Shown piece after piece: positions 8,242-14,041 of a stretch of DNA of 14,041 nt. The position numbers and the translations under genes are program-made. The stretch is taken from assembly GCA_023423605.1 (NCBI GenBank), contig JAFAFF010000365.1:1-14041 (forward strand), read 5' to 3'. The notes beneath the pieces were generated by a model. That model had not been told where the DNA came from. It worked only from the letters and a program-made list of their open reading frames with translations, and did not search any database. The first letter of the stretch is position 1, and each line of letters starts with the position of its first letter. The stretch is from Pseudomonadota bacterium. GTDB lineage: Bacteria > Pseudomonadota > Gammaproteobacteria > Xanthomonadales > Xanthomonadaceae.

Positions 8242-8556
8242 TCAGGCCAGGTTGCGGATGACCGCCTTGCTCTGGTCGGTCAGGCTTTTGGTCGAGTTCG
8301 ACTGCAACATGCGGTACATGTTGTACTCGGACAGCGCGCTCTGGTACTGGGCCAGCTTGTCCGGATCGCCGGGATTATTCTTCAGCTGGTCAAACGCATC
8401 TTTGAGCTTGGCTTTCAGGTTATTGACGCCAGCATCGAATGCCTGGGAGTGCTGGCTCATCCAACCCTCCCACTTCGAACCATTGCCACCACCGACCGGC
8501 GGGTCGCCCCATCCCGGCGGACCAGGTAATTTGTTGGATGCTCCAGTTGTATCCAT
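8242..8556 (-). CDS. sctF: T3SS needle filament subunit SctF (PrgI/MxiH-like) with N-terminal extension
   Basis: 104 aa. From Trp29 on it matches PrgI closely: WEGWMSQHSQAFDAGVNNL, the helix-turn-helix loop NPGDP (PxxP at 62-65), then YQSALSEYNMYRMLQSN and a helical C-terminus ending AVIRNLA. Needle subunits of this family are about 80-83 aa. This one carries roughly 24 extra N-terminal residues rich in Gly and Pro (LPGPPGWGDPPVGGG). The ATG at 8556 is chosen because AAGGA lies at 8567-8563, seven bases upstream. A longer reading to 8631 would overlap sctD and add Cys-containing sequence unlike any needle protein. The subunit is exported and polymerises helically; in known needles the N-terminus faces the outer surface. 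Confidence 0.94.
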   Translation of the reverse strand: MDTTGASNKLPGPPGWGDPPVGGGNGSKWEGWMSQHSQAFDAGVNNLKAKLKDAFDQLKNNPGDPDKLAQYQSALSEYNMYRMLQSNSTKSLTDQSKAVIRNLA

Positions 8557-8562
8557 CACGTT

Positions 8563-8567
8563 TCCTT
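8563..8567 (-). promoter_or_regulatory. Ribosome binding site that fixes the sctF start
   Basis: AAGGA on the minus strand, six to seven bases before the ATG at 8556. It supports the 104-aa form of the needle subunit over the longer open frame. Confidence 0.7.
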
Positions 8568-8582
8568 GAAGAAATGAAAGAA

Positions 8583-9821
8583 TCAGGGCGCAGCCTGCAG
8601 ATTCTGGCCAGATGCGCCGGCATACCCCCACCGACCGCTACCAACGGACAGCAGCTGGCCTGGTGAGTAACGATAGGAACGTCCCTGCAGCAGATCGTCC
8701 CAAAGCTGGGGCTGGATGCTGATGCGACGGCGACCCCACTGTTCGTGGAACGCCGCGGCTGCCGCTGTCATCGCGCCGAGCGCGGCATCATCCAGGAAGA
8801 CGTCGTTGACGATGCTGGCGCGGGTACCGTGCGGCTCGATGCGCGTGCTGATGCCGAGCACGCGCAGCTTTTCCCGCGCCAGCGAGATCAGGCGCTGGTC
8901 GCTCATGGCGCTGACCTGCAACTGGTGTCGCCAGGGAATCTGTCCCTCAAGCAGGCGCCGGACCGTGTCGACATGGCGTTCGCTGGCGATCCCACTCAGG
9001 ATGATCTCCGGGCGCGCGGGATCCCGCAGGCGCACCACCACGACGTCCAGCCCGGCGGCCAGCAACAGCGCTTCCAGCCGGCGCGCTTCATCGTCGCGGA
9101 CCAGATGGACGTCGCCCTGCCGCTGCAGGCGTCGGCTGGCGCGCTCGGCCCAGGCCTTGTCGCTGCTGCGCGCCGCGAATACATACAGGAGGTCCCTTTC
9201 ACCGGCCAGGATCTGATAATCGGCGGGAGCATCCTGGAGTATGCTGGCAAGGCTGCGGACCCGTGCTTCAGGCTGATGGCGCCAGTAGAAGAAGGCCGCC
9301 GACAGAACGAGGGCACACGCCGCAAGACCGCCCAGGACCACTGCCGGACGCGAAGTCCTGTGCGTGGTTGCGGGCGCTGACGCTGTTTCCGCACCCAATG
9401 TGGCCGGCACGCAGGGAACAGCGAACCCGGTGACGTCCGATGTCCATGCCTCCGTGGTACTGCGGACCGCAAAGTACATCTGGCCCGCGCACTCGGGCTG
9501 CTGGCAGGACAGTGATCGCCACTCCCACGACGCCTGTTCGTCGCTGCGCTCACCCAGCTGGAGCTGATCACCCTCGGCGGATGTCCGGACACGGATGACG
9601 AAGGCTGCGGCTGGCAGGTCCGCCGGCAGATAGAACACGTTCTCCGCGCCGCCAAGAAGACGTTCGGCGGTTCCATTGAGCAGATCGGCATGTGGACCGA
9701 CATGGAAGATGGTTTCCTCACCCGACAGCGAATACTCGACGCCGTTCAAGCTTCCCGACAGGATTTTCAACACATACGGCATGGGATATTGGTTGAGCAG
9801 CGACAGTTGCGCGACAACCAT
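8583..9821 (-). CDS. sctD: T3SS inner-membrane ring protein SctD (PrgH/MxiG-like)
   Basis: 412 aa (PrgH 392). The N-terminal cytoplasmic domain begins PYVLKILSGSLNGVEYSLSG, closely paralleling PrgH PYIVRLLNSSLNGCEFPL, and corresponds to the FHA-like domain that contacts SctK. One membrane helix lies at about 159-180 (PAVVLGGLAACALVLSAAFFY). The periplasmic part (about 185-400) contains ring-building repeats with landmarks shared with PrgH: 'YQILAGERDLLYV' (PrgH 'FQVLPGRDKMLYV') and near the end 'LWDDLLQGRSYRYSPG' (PrgH 'LKDDWLKGRSFQYGAEG'). The start at ATG 9821 lacks a clear Shine-Dalgarno; ATG 9782 would remove 13 residues and also lacks one. It is the first gene of the prg-like set and follows a 59-base spacer. 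Confidence 0.95.
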   Translation of the reverse strand: MVVAQLSLLNQYPMPYVLKILSGSLNGVEYSLSGEETIFHVGPHADLLNGTAERLLGGAENVFYLPADLPAAAFVIRVRTSAEGDQLQLGERSDEQASWEWRSLSCQQPECAGQMYFAVRSTTEAWTSDVTGFAVPCVPATLGAETASAPATTHRTSRPAVVLGGLAACALVLSAAFFYWRHQPEARVRSLASILQDAPADYQILAGERDLLYVFAARSSDKAWAERASRRLQRQGDVHLVRDDEARRLEALLLAAGLDVVVVRLRDPARPEIILSGIASERHVDTVRRLLEGQIPWRHQLQVSAMSDQRLISLAREKLRVLGISTRIEPHGTRASIVNDVFLDDAALGAMTAAAAAFHEQWGRRRISIQPQLWDDLLQGRSYRYSPGQLLSVGSGRWGYAGASGQNLQAAP

Positions 9822-9880
9822 CAGTCTGGTGAAACTTCATCCGCGACAGAATCAGCAGAGTTGTATTTGCAATGAATTCC
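9822..9880 (-). promoter_or_regulatory. Relatively AT-rich spacer upstream of sctD, possible promoter or leader
   Basis: At 59 bases this is the longest spacer within the T3SS block; most other junctions overlap or nearly so. It is clearly richer in A/T than its surroundings (minus-strand ATTCATTGCAAATACAAC). A TACAAC/AATACA element could be a -10 and TTGCAA a weak -35, but they are not properly spaced together. No PIP box (TTCGC-N15-TTCGC) and no perfect dyad were found. A separate promoter for the prg-like genes is plausible but unproven. Confidence 0.25.
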
Positions 9881-10483
9881 TTACGTTGATTCCTCCGGGA
9901 TTCCGGAATGGGTGCGCGCATAGGCTGCCAGCACGGCCTCCACATAGGCATGGGTTTGCGGAAATGGCGGCACTCGCTTGCCATGACGCATCACTGCACC
10001 CTCTCCGGCGTTGTAGGCGGCAAGCGCAAGACGCACATCGTGATCAAAACGTCCCAGCAGCCAGCGCAGATAGGCAGCGCCGCCACGCAGGTTCTGCAAG
10101 GCGTCGTGGCGGTCGGTCACTCCGAAGCGATGGGCGGTTCCAGGCATCAACTGCATCAGTCCTACCGCGCCAACCGGCGAACGTGCATGCGGGTCGAAGC
10201 CGGATTCCTGCAGCGCCACTGCCTGCAGCAGGCGTACGTCGACGCCCGTCTCCTGCGCCACGGTATGGAACAGGCGCTGAAGTTCAGCGCCTGGTACCCG
10301 AAGGACCGTTCCAGCAGTGCGTAAAGGCTGCCGACCGGGCCTGGCGTGCGGATGGAACTCCAGCGAGCCGGGCGTCGGGCATCCGCTGACCAGCAGGCGA
10401 CCATCGCTGGACAGCGATGCGTGGATGCCGGCCTGTGCGATCCCCGGCAGCAGCAGGACACCGAGCAGCCAGCGCCGGCTCAT
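9881..10483 (-). CDS. iagB: Lytic transglycosylase of the T3SS (IagB/IpgF-like)
   Basis: 200 aa from ATG 10483, or 205 aa from ATG 10498. The shorter form is preferred because its ATG overlaps the acyl carrier protein stop as ATGA, although no Shine-Dalgarno precedes it. A signal peptide (MSRRWLLGVLLLPGIAQA) sends it to the periplasm. A 50-residue non-catalytic stretch precedes the SLT domain (about 65-190 in the longer numbering), with all three family motifs: catalytic Glu in ALQESGF (E98 of the longer form), GLMQLMPGTA, and LALAAYNAGEGAV, then PPFPQTHAYV. It cleaves peptidoglycan glycan strands non-hydrolytically, opening space for the basal body. It is longer than Salmonella IagB (160 aa) because of the N-terminal part. 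In Salmonella iagB lies apart, near hilA; here it is within the structural operon. Confidence 0.92.
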   Translation of the reverse strand: MSRRWLLGVLLLPGIAQAGIHASLSSDGRLLVSGCPTPGSLEFHPHARPGRQPLRTAGTVLRVPGAELQRLFHTVAQETGVDVRLLQAVALQESGFDPHARSPVGAVGLMQLMPGTAHRFGVTDRHDALQNLRGGAAYLRWLLGRFDHDVRLALAAYNAGEGAVMRHGKRVPPFPQTHAYVEAVLAAYARTHSGIPEEST

Positions 10484-10758
10484 TGTCGCTGGAAACATGC
10501 TTTCTCGACGGCGCCGGCCAGGTCTGCGACCGTGTGGACGCTCGCAACGCCGTCTGCACCGATCACAACGTCGAAGTCGGTTTCTATCGCCACCAGCAGG
10601 CTGGCCATTTCAAGTGAATCCACGCCGAGATCCTCATGCAGTCGCAAGCCAGGCTTGATTTCCGCCGCGACCGTATCGGTCTCGGCGGAAATCATGGCTG
10701 CAAGTCGAGCCACCACCTCAGTGGGCTGCGGGACCTGTGATGCCCGGACCGGCGCCAT
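10480..10758 (-). CDS. iacP: Acyl carrier protein of the T3SS locus (IacP-like)
   Basis: 92 aa from ATG 10758 (93 from the overlapping GTG at 10761; an AGG seven bases before the ATG favours the ATG). It is a single four-helix ACP domain with the phosphopantetheine site intact: LHEDLGVDSLEMASLL, where the Ser of DSLEM (Ser48 or 49) is the attachment residue. Helix III/IV sequence follows (FDVVIGADGVASVHTVADLAGAV). The charge is acidic, as usual. Salmonella IacP sits directly after sipA and has been linked to secretion and modification of translocator or effector proteins. The same place after the large presumptive effector suggests a T3SS role rather than bulk fatty-acid synthesis. It overlaps its neighbours on both sides by about 4 bases. 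Confidence 0.93.
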   Translation of the reverse strand: MAPVRASQVPQPTEVVARLAAMISAETDTVAAEIKPGLRLHEDLGVDSLEMASLLVAIETDFDVVIGADGVASVHTVADLAGAVEKACFQRQ

Positions 10759-13043
10759 CACCGTGCCTGGCCGAAGCCGCGGCGGGGGCCGTTCAGGTCA
10801 ACATCCCTGTCGAGCAGCGCGCCGCGGCCACGGTGGGTCACCTGCGGAATGGTGGGCTTCACCAGCTGATCGGAGTGCCACCTGGCATCGGTACGCCCCT
10901 CCTCGTCGTTGTTCCACTCGACGGCTGTCGGCGCGTCCGTAACGTTCAGCTTGCGCTCTGCGATGGCCTTCTCGGCGGTTTCCCGTGCAAGCCGCTCCTG
11001 GTCGGGTGCCATGTTCACGTTGTTGCGCCGTGCCAGGTGGTTGAGATAACGCCCCGTGCCGAAGGCGCCCATCGGGCGGATCATCCCCGGATTGGCCTTG
11101 TCCAGGAAAAGCCCCAGATGCTTCCGCGGCATACCCACGTCCGGCTCGAGCCTTGCCTGGAACGTACCCGGTTGCACTGTTGGCTCGATCGGCTGCTCAT
11201 CAAGGTTGACCAGCGGGTCCAGGTGGGCCGCTACCGGACGGATGGGAGCCTCAAGGGCATCCACGAGCTCAGCCATCACGATGTCCTCCTCGCGTTGCCC
11301 CGTGTCAGCCCCGGTGATGACGGGACCGGTGTCCTGATCTGGCCCGTACGCGTCATGCGGCTCGGACGTACCCGTATGCGATGCATGACCTGCCGACTGC
11401 CGGACATTGCCCGAAACAAACGGAGTGTCGTGGGTCGGGACCCCATCTGCATCGTCATCAGGATCCGTATCGGAAACCTGGTCCGGCAGACCGCCATGCG
11501 GAGATCGTACTGGTATAGCGACCTCGACGCGCTGCGGGATGGCTTCCTCCGGGAACCCGTCATCCATATCCGAATCGAAGGGAATCTGGATGTTGTGCAT
11601 GGAGGGGTCAACGTCGATATCCACCGAACCGCCCCGGCTCCAAGCCGGAATGGTCATGTGCCGGTTGACGGAACGGGACGGATCACCGTTGGGCCATGTC
11701 GTCGAGCTCTCGTCGCGCGTCTCGTCATTCCCTCCGCTCTTTCCGGAAGGATTGAACTGCACGTTGCGCATGGTGGGATTGACCCGGATGTTCAGATGGA
11801 TCGGCGAGCCGGGAGCCGTCTGCGTCGGCACCGGCATCATCGGCATGGGATTGCCGTAAGGCGTTGCGGGAAACGCGGGCGGCGGCGCCGGGCCATCGTT
11901 GTATCGCGCTGGATCATGAGTGCCGCCCCCCGGTGGACCAGGATCATGGCCCGGTGCCCTGCCCAGCAACTGCGGGAGGCACTCCATCAGCTTCAGATCC
12001 AGTGGGCGGTTGGAGTTCAACGCGCCGAAATAGCCGCACACATCGGTCATATGGCAGGCACTGATGAATGCGCTTTGTGAAATATCCCAGCCGTTTACCT
12101 CCATTTTACGGAGTATGGCCGGCGTCAGATCCCGCAGCACGGCATCACGAATCGCCCGACGACCGATGCTTTCAGTCAGTTTTCCAAGCGCAATCTCCAG
12201 GCGATCAAGCCGGCTCTTCGCAAATCCCCAGCACGCGAGTTCGCCAGAGCCATAGTCGCCCTTGGCCCCTGTCAGGTATTCCGTGAGCGCATTGCGGACC
12301 GCTGCTGTCCTGCCTGGGTACTGCTGGCAGTCCGGCAATGAAATGACGCGACATGCGTCGATCGCCTTCTCCGCGCCGTAGGAACCCTGCGCGGCCAGGA
12401 TCTTCTCCACCATGCCCGGATACTTCGCCGGGAGATTCAATGACGCCAGTACCTGCCTGGTGCACTCCTCCCGCCTGTTCTGTGAAATTTCAATTTCAGC
12501 TTCGGAGTAGAAGCTGTTTGCTGTCAGTGCCCCACCGCCCTGCCTGCGCTGCAGAATTTCCGCCTTGGGCTCCTGCTCCTGGATGGTATGCAGGATGCAT
12601 CCGACCTCGGACATGATCTTCTGGGCATCCCGTTCTGGAACCGCACGAGCCGTCGCGGCCTGTCTGGATGTTGCGTCGGCCGACCCACGCGCCGAGTCAG
12701 CGCCATGCGTCTGCCAGCCGGCAGTTCCACGCGACTGGCCATCCATGCCTGCGTCCCTGCTGCCACTCTGGTTGTAGATATGCTGCGGCTGGCGGAACGA
12801 CGTCCCCCACCGCGTGTCATCGCACGTTCCTGCACGGTCAACCGGCCTTGCCATCCATTCGTCATGCAGGAAGCTGCGGTTACCGTCCTGCGCCTGACGG
12901 TTGCCCGGCACGGTTCCGTTGGTCGCTCCTTCAAATGGAAATGCTGATCGATGAGCATGGCCGGAGGCCTTCGTGTAATCCACATACGGCGGCATCGACA
13001 CGCGGCGCTGTGTTGACGGGGATGAATGTGCGGGATCTGGCAT
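10758..13043 (-). CDS. Unrecognised 761-aa protein in the sipA position; candidate T3SS effector
   Basis: I do not recognise this protein. The start ATG 13043 is supported by a strong GAGGAGA seven bases upstream. Visible layout: residues 1-135 are polar, Gly/Ser/Arg-rich and probably disordered, as in many T3SS export and chaperone-binding regions. Residues 140-360 look folded and helical and carry eight Cys (149, 194, 231, 239, 271, 330, 336, 355). Residues 361-415 are Pro/Gly-rich. Residues 415-600 are acidic (DTDPDDDAD) and contain a duplicated motif at 417-430 and 474-487. Residues 620-761 are mixed-charge with a helical KNxARET..KAIAER stretch (680-698) and a basic Arg/Gly tail. There is no signal peptide or membrane helix. 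Its position between sipD and the acyl carrier protein matches Salmonella sipA (685 aa), but I see no SipA similarity I can defend. An effector or a structural secreted protein both remain possible. Confidence 0.85.
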   Translation of the reverse strand: MPDPAHSSPSTQRRVSMPPYVDYTKASGHAHRSAFPFEGATNGTVPGNRQAQDGNRSFLHDEWMARPVDRAGTCDDTRWGTSFRQPQHIYNQSGSRDAGMDGQSRGTAGWQTHGADSARGSADATSRQAATARAVPERDAQKIMSEVGCILHTIQEQEPKAEILQRRQGGGALTANSFYSEAEIEISQNRREECTRQVLASLNLPAKYPGMVEKILAAQGSYGAEKAIDACRVISLPDCQQYPGRTAAVRNALTEYLTGAKGDYGSGELACWGFAKSRLDRLEIALGKLTESIGRRAIRDAVLRDLTPAILRKMEVNGWDISQSAFISACHMTDVCGYFGALNSNRPLDLKLMECLPQLLGRAPGHDPGPPGGGTHDPARYNDGPAPPPAFPATPYGNPMPMMPVPTQTAPGSPIHLNIRVNPTMRNVQFNPSGKSGGNDETRDESSTTWPNGDPSRSVNRHMTIPAWSRGGSVDIDVDPSMHNIQIPFDSDMDDGFPEEAIPQRVEVAIPVRSPHGGLPDQVSDTDPDDDADGVPTHDTPFVSGNVRQSAGHASHTGTSEPHDAYGPDQDTGPVITGADTGQREEDIVMAELVDALEAPIRPVAAHLDPLVNLDEQPIEPTVQPGTFQARLEPDVGMPRKHLGLFLDKANPGMIRPMGAFGTGRYLNHLARRNNVNMAPDQERLARETAEKAIAERKLNVTDAPTAVEWNNDEEGRTDARWHSDQLVKPTIPQVTHRGRGALLDRDVDLNGPRRGFGQAR
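11583..11624 (-). repeat. Second copy of a 14-residue internal protein repeat
   Basis: Encodes residues 474-487 of the 761-aa protein (VDIDVDPSMHNIQI). It pairs with residues 417-430 as [VL]-[DN]-I-x-V-[DN]-P-[ST]-M-x-N-[IV]-Q-[IF]. All differences are conservative apart from two variable positions. Confidence 0.7.
11754..11795 (-). repeat. First copy of a 14-residue internal protein repeat
   Basis: Encodes residues 417-430 of the 761-aa protein (LNIRVNPTMRNVQF). It lies 57 residues before the second copy, with a Ser/Asp-rich linker between them. Confidence 0.7.
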
Positions 13044-13050
13044 GACGTGC

Positions 13051-13057
13051 TCTCCTC
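13051..13057 (-). promoter_or_regulatory. Strong ribosome binding site of the 761-aa protein gene
   Basis: GAGGAGA on the minus strand, seven bases before the ATG at 13043. It is the best Shine-Dalgarno match in the window and decides the start over the in-frame ATG at 12995. Confidence 0.75.
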
Positions 13058-13058
13058 G

Positions 13059-13076
13059 TTGCTGCGTTTGCTGCGT
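13059..13076. repeat. Perfect 9-bp tandem repeat (TTGCTGCGT x2) between sipD-like gene and the 761-aa gene
   Basis: Two adjacent identical 9-base units in the 38-base spacer, immediately upstream of the ribosome binding site of the 761-aa gene. It may be a replication-slippage duplication or a half-site pair. No function can be assigned from sequence. Confidence 0.5.
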
Positions 13077-13081
13077 TCGTT

Positions 13082-14041
13082 TCAGCTGATGTTCTGCAGG
13101 ATCAGGCCCGTGGACTCGGCCATCGAGTCGACGGTGCCGCTGAGGGTCTTCACCAGCGTGTCCCAGGACTGCAGCTGGCGCTGGTACTTGTCCGGCAGCG
13201 CGCGGTTGATGTGATTGAACCGCTCCATCAGGCTGTCCTTCGCGCTGATGATCGCGGCGTGCGCGGCGGGATCCAGCGATACGGGATTCTTCGGGAAGAC
13301 GTCTACCAGCTGGTTGATCAGCGTCGGGTCCACCGCAAGCTGCCAGGTGGTCGCCGGCGGATTGTTCGTGATGATCAGACCTTCGATGCCCAGTTCATCG
13401 AGAAACGCCTGCGCTTCCTGATCGTTCCGGAAGTTGCCCCCCAGGCCTACGCCGCTGGCGAGTTTCGTGAGCTCTTCGCGCAACTTCGTGAAATCCACGT
13501 CGAGCTTCCCGTCCTTTACATCGGTGATCGAGTCCTTCAATAGACTCATCACGTCAGTGAGCCTATTGAAGAACTGCACATATTTGGCCAACAGGTCACT
13601 GAAGCGGCCCAGCCACTCGGTATCCAGGCGCTGGATAAGCTTGAATATCTCGTCGAAGAGATCATCCTGCCAGCCGCTGGCCCCCTGTTCGGCAGCGGGT
13701 CCGGTGACCTCACCTGCATCCTCGTCGGACACGTAACCTTCATCGATGTCCATCGCCTCCCGACGGACATCCGGCGACGGCGTCAGCGATGGCATCTGCG
13801 CGTCTGCCTCCGCGCCGGCCGAGCGCAGTGCCTGCGCGTCTTCCTCGGAGAGCGTGGACGGATCAATCCGTCCCCTCGCGCTGGCCAGTCCATCCATCTG
13901 CTGCCTGCGGGCAGCGGCGGCCTGGCGGGACGCCGCGGTCATCCGTTCAGCTTCCTCCTCCCCGGAAGACGCCTTCAGCAAGGAGTCTCCCTCCACATAA
14001 AGCATCGGCGGAGTCTGGAACGCGCCGTCGAAGTACTGGAC
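13082..14041 (-). CDS. sctA: T3SS needle-tip protein SctA (SipD/IpaD-like), 5' end outside window
   Basis: Partial gene: the frame is open to the right edge. An internal ATG at 14005 gives 307 aa, but twelve more codons (starting VQYFDG) are open before it, so the true start is probably outside. Numbering is from that ATG. Residues 16-45 are a charged Ala/Gln/Arg helix. Residues 84-107 are an acidic linker. Residues 112-160 form the first long helix of the tip-protein coiled coil (FDEIFKLIQRLDTEW...), followed by DGKLDVDFTKLREEL, where SipD has GNTIKLDVTSLKNEI. Then EAQAFLDELGI (SipD EARQWLSELNL), the VDPTLINQLVDVFP segment (SipD VDTGPLNQMVQDLP), and a C-terminal helix ending DTLVKTLSGTVDSMAE (SipD DNLVKVLSSTISS). 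Tip proteins cap the needle, sense host contact and recruit the translocon. In Salmonella sipB and sipC precede it. Confidence 0.9.
   Translation of the reverse strand, partial: VQYFDGAFQTPPMLYVEGDSLLKASSGEEEAERMTAASRQAAAARRQQMDGLASARGRIDPSTLSEEDAQALRSAGAEADAQMPSLTPSPDVRREAMDIDEGYVSDEDAGEVTGPAAEQGASGWQDDLFDEIFKLIQRLDTEWLGRFSDLLAKYVQFFNRLTDVMSLLKDSITDVKDGKLDVDFTKLREELTKLASGVGLGGNFRNDQEAQAFLDELGIEGLIITNNPPATTWQLAVDPTLINQLVDVFPKNPVSLDPAAHAAIISAKDSLMERFNHINRALPDKYQRQLQSWDTLVKTLSGTVDSMAESTGLILQNIS

Noticed and set aside
8242..8631. Longer 129-aa reading of the needle subunit
   Set aside because: It overlaps the end of sctD and adds Cys-containing sequence unlike needle proteins. AAGGA seven bases before ATG 8556 supports the 104-aa form.
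9822..9880. Hrp-type PIP box upstream of sctD
   Set aside because: No TTCGC-N15-TTCGC pattern is present, consistent with a SPI-1-type rather than Hrp2-type system.
10737..12080. 447-aa open frame on the plus strand
   Set aside because: It is antisense to the 761-aa gene, which has the strong RBS and coupled neighbours. The plus-strand frame has no RBS support or domain.
10758..13043. Naming the 761-aa protein SipA
   Set aside because: Only its position and rough size agree. I could not match its residues to the SipA actin-binding or N-terminal regions, so no symbol is given.
1..14041. tRNA, rRNA, CRISPR arrays, insertion sequences or attachment sites
   Set aside because: None seen: no repeat-spacer pattern, transposase or integrase frame, and no tRNA-like cloverleaf. 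The window is nearly fully occupied by the listed genes.

Overview
The window comes from a GC-rich gammaproteobacterium, most likely a Xanthomonadaceae member such as Stenotrophomonas or a relative. This placement rests on base composition, the style of the TamA/TamB proteins and codon use; no rRNA or other taxonomic marker is present. Every gene I can support lies on the minus strand, so biological reading order runs from the right end of the window to the left. The window is almost entirely coding: no gene-free stretch exceeds about 60 bases.

Right and middle part (14041 down to 5561): a type III secretion system (T3SS) block of the SPI-1 / Inv-Mxi-Spa family, not the Hrp2 family typical of Xanthomonas. 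In reading order it holds a needle-tip protein (SipD/SctA, 5' end outside the window), a 761-aa protein I do not recognise in the slot where Salmonella has sipA, an acyl carrier protein (IacP-like), a lytic transglycosylase (IagB-like), then the basal-body, rod and needle set in the same order as Salmonella prgHIJK-orgAB: SctD, SctF (needle), SctI (inner rod), SctJ (lipoprotein ring), SctK and SctL (sorting platform/stator). A 112-aa acidic protein follows in the orgC position. Spacings are tiny or overlapping, which suggests one long transcript with translational coupling. The ATPase, export gate, secretin, translocon pore proteins (SipB/SipC), chaperones and regulators are not in this window. 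The sipD gene runs off the right edge, so more of the locus is expected there.

Left part (5509 down to 1): tamA and tamB, which overlap by 4 bases and encode the outer-membrane Omp85 barrel and the inner-membrane-anchored periplasmic partner of the translocation and assembly module. tamB runs off the left edge and lacks only its last few dozen residues. The tam pair is normal chromosomal housekeeping, and the T3SS block stops about 50 bases in front of it in the same direction.

The most interesting item is the 761-aa presumptive effector. It has a cysteine-containing central domain, a proline-rich and acidic disordered half with a duplicated 14-residue motif, and a basic C-terminal tail, and it is translationally coupled to the acyl carrier protein. 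The needle subunit also carries an unusual Gly/Pro-rich N-terminal extension relative to PrgI and MxiH.
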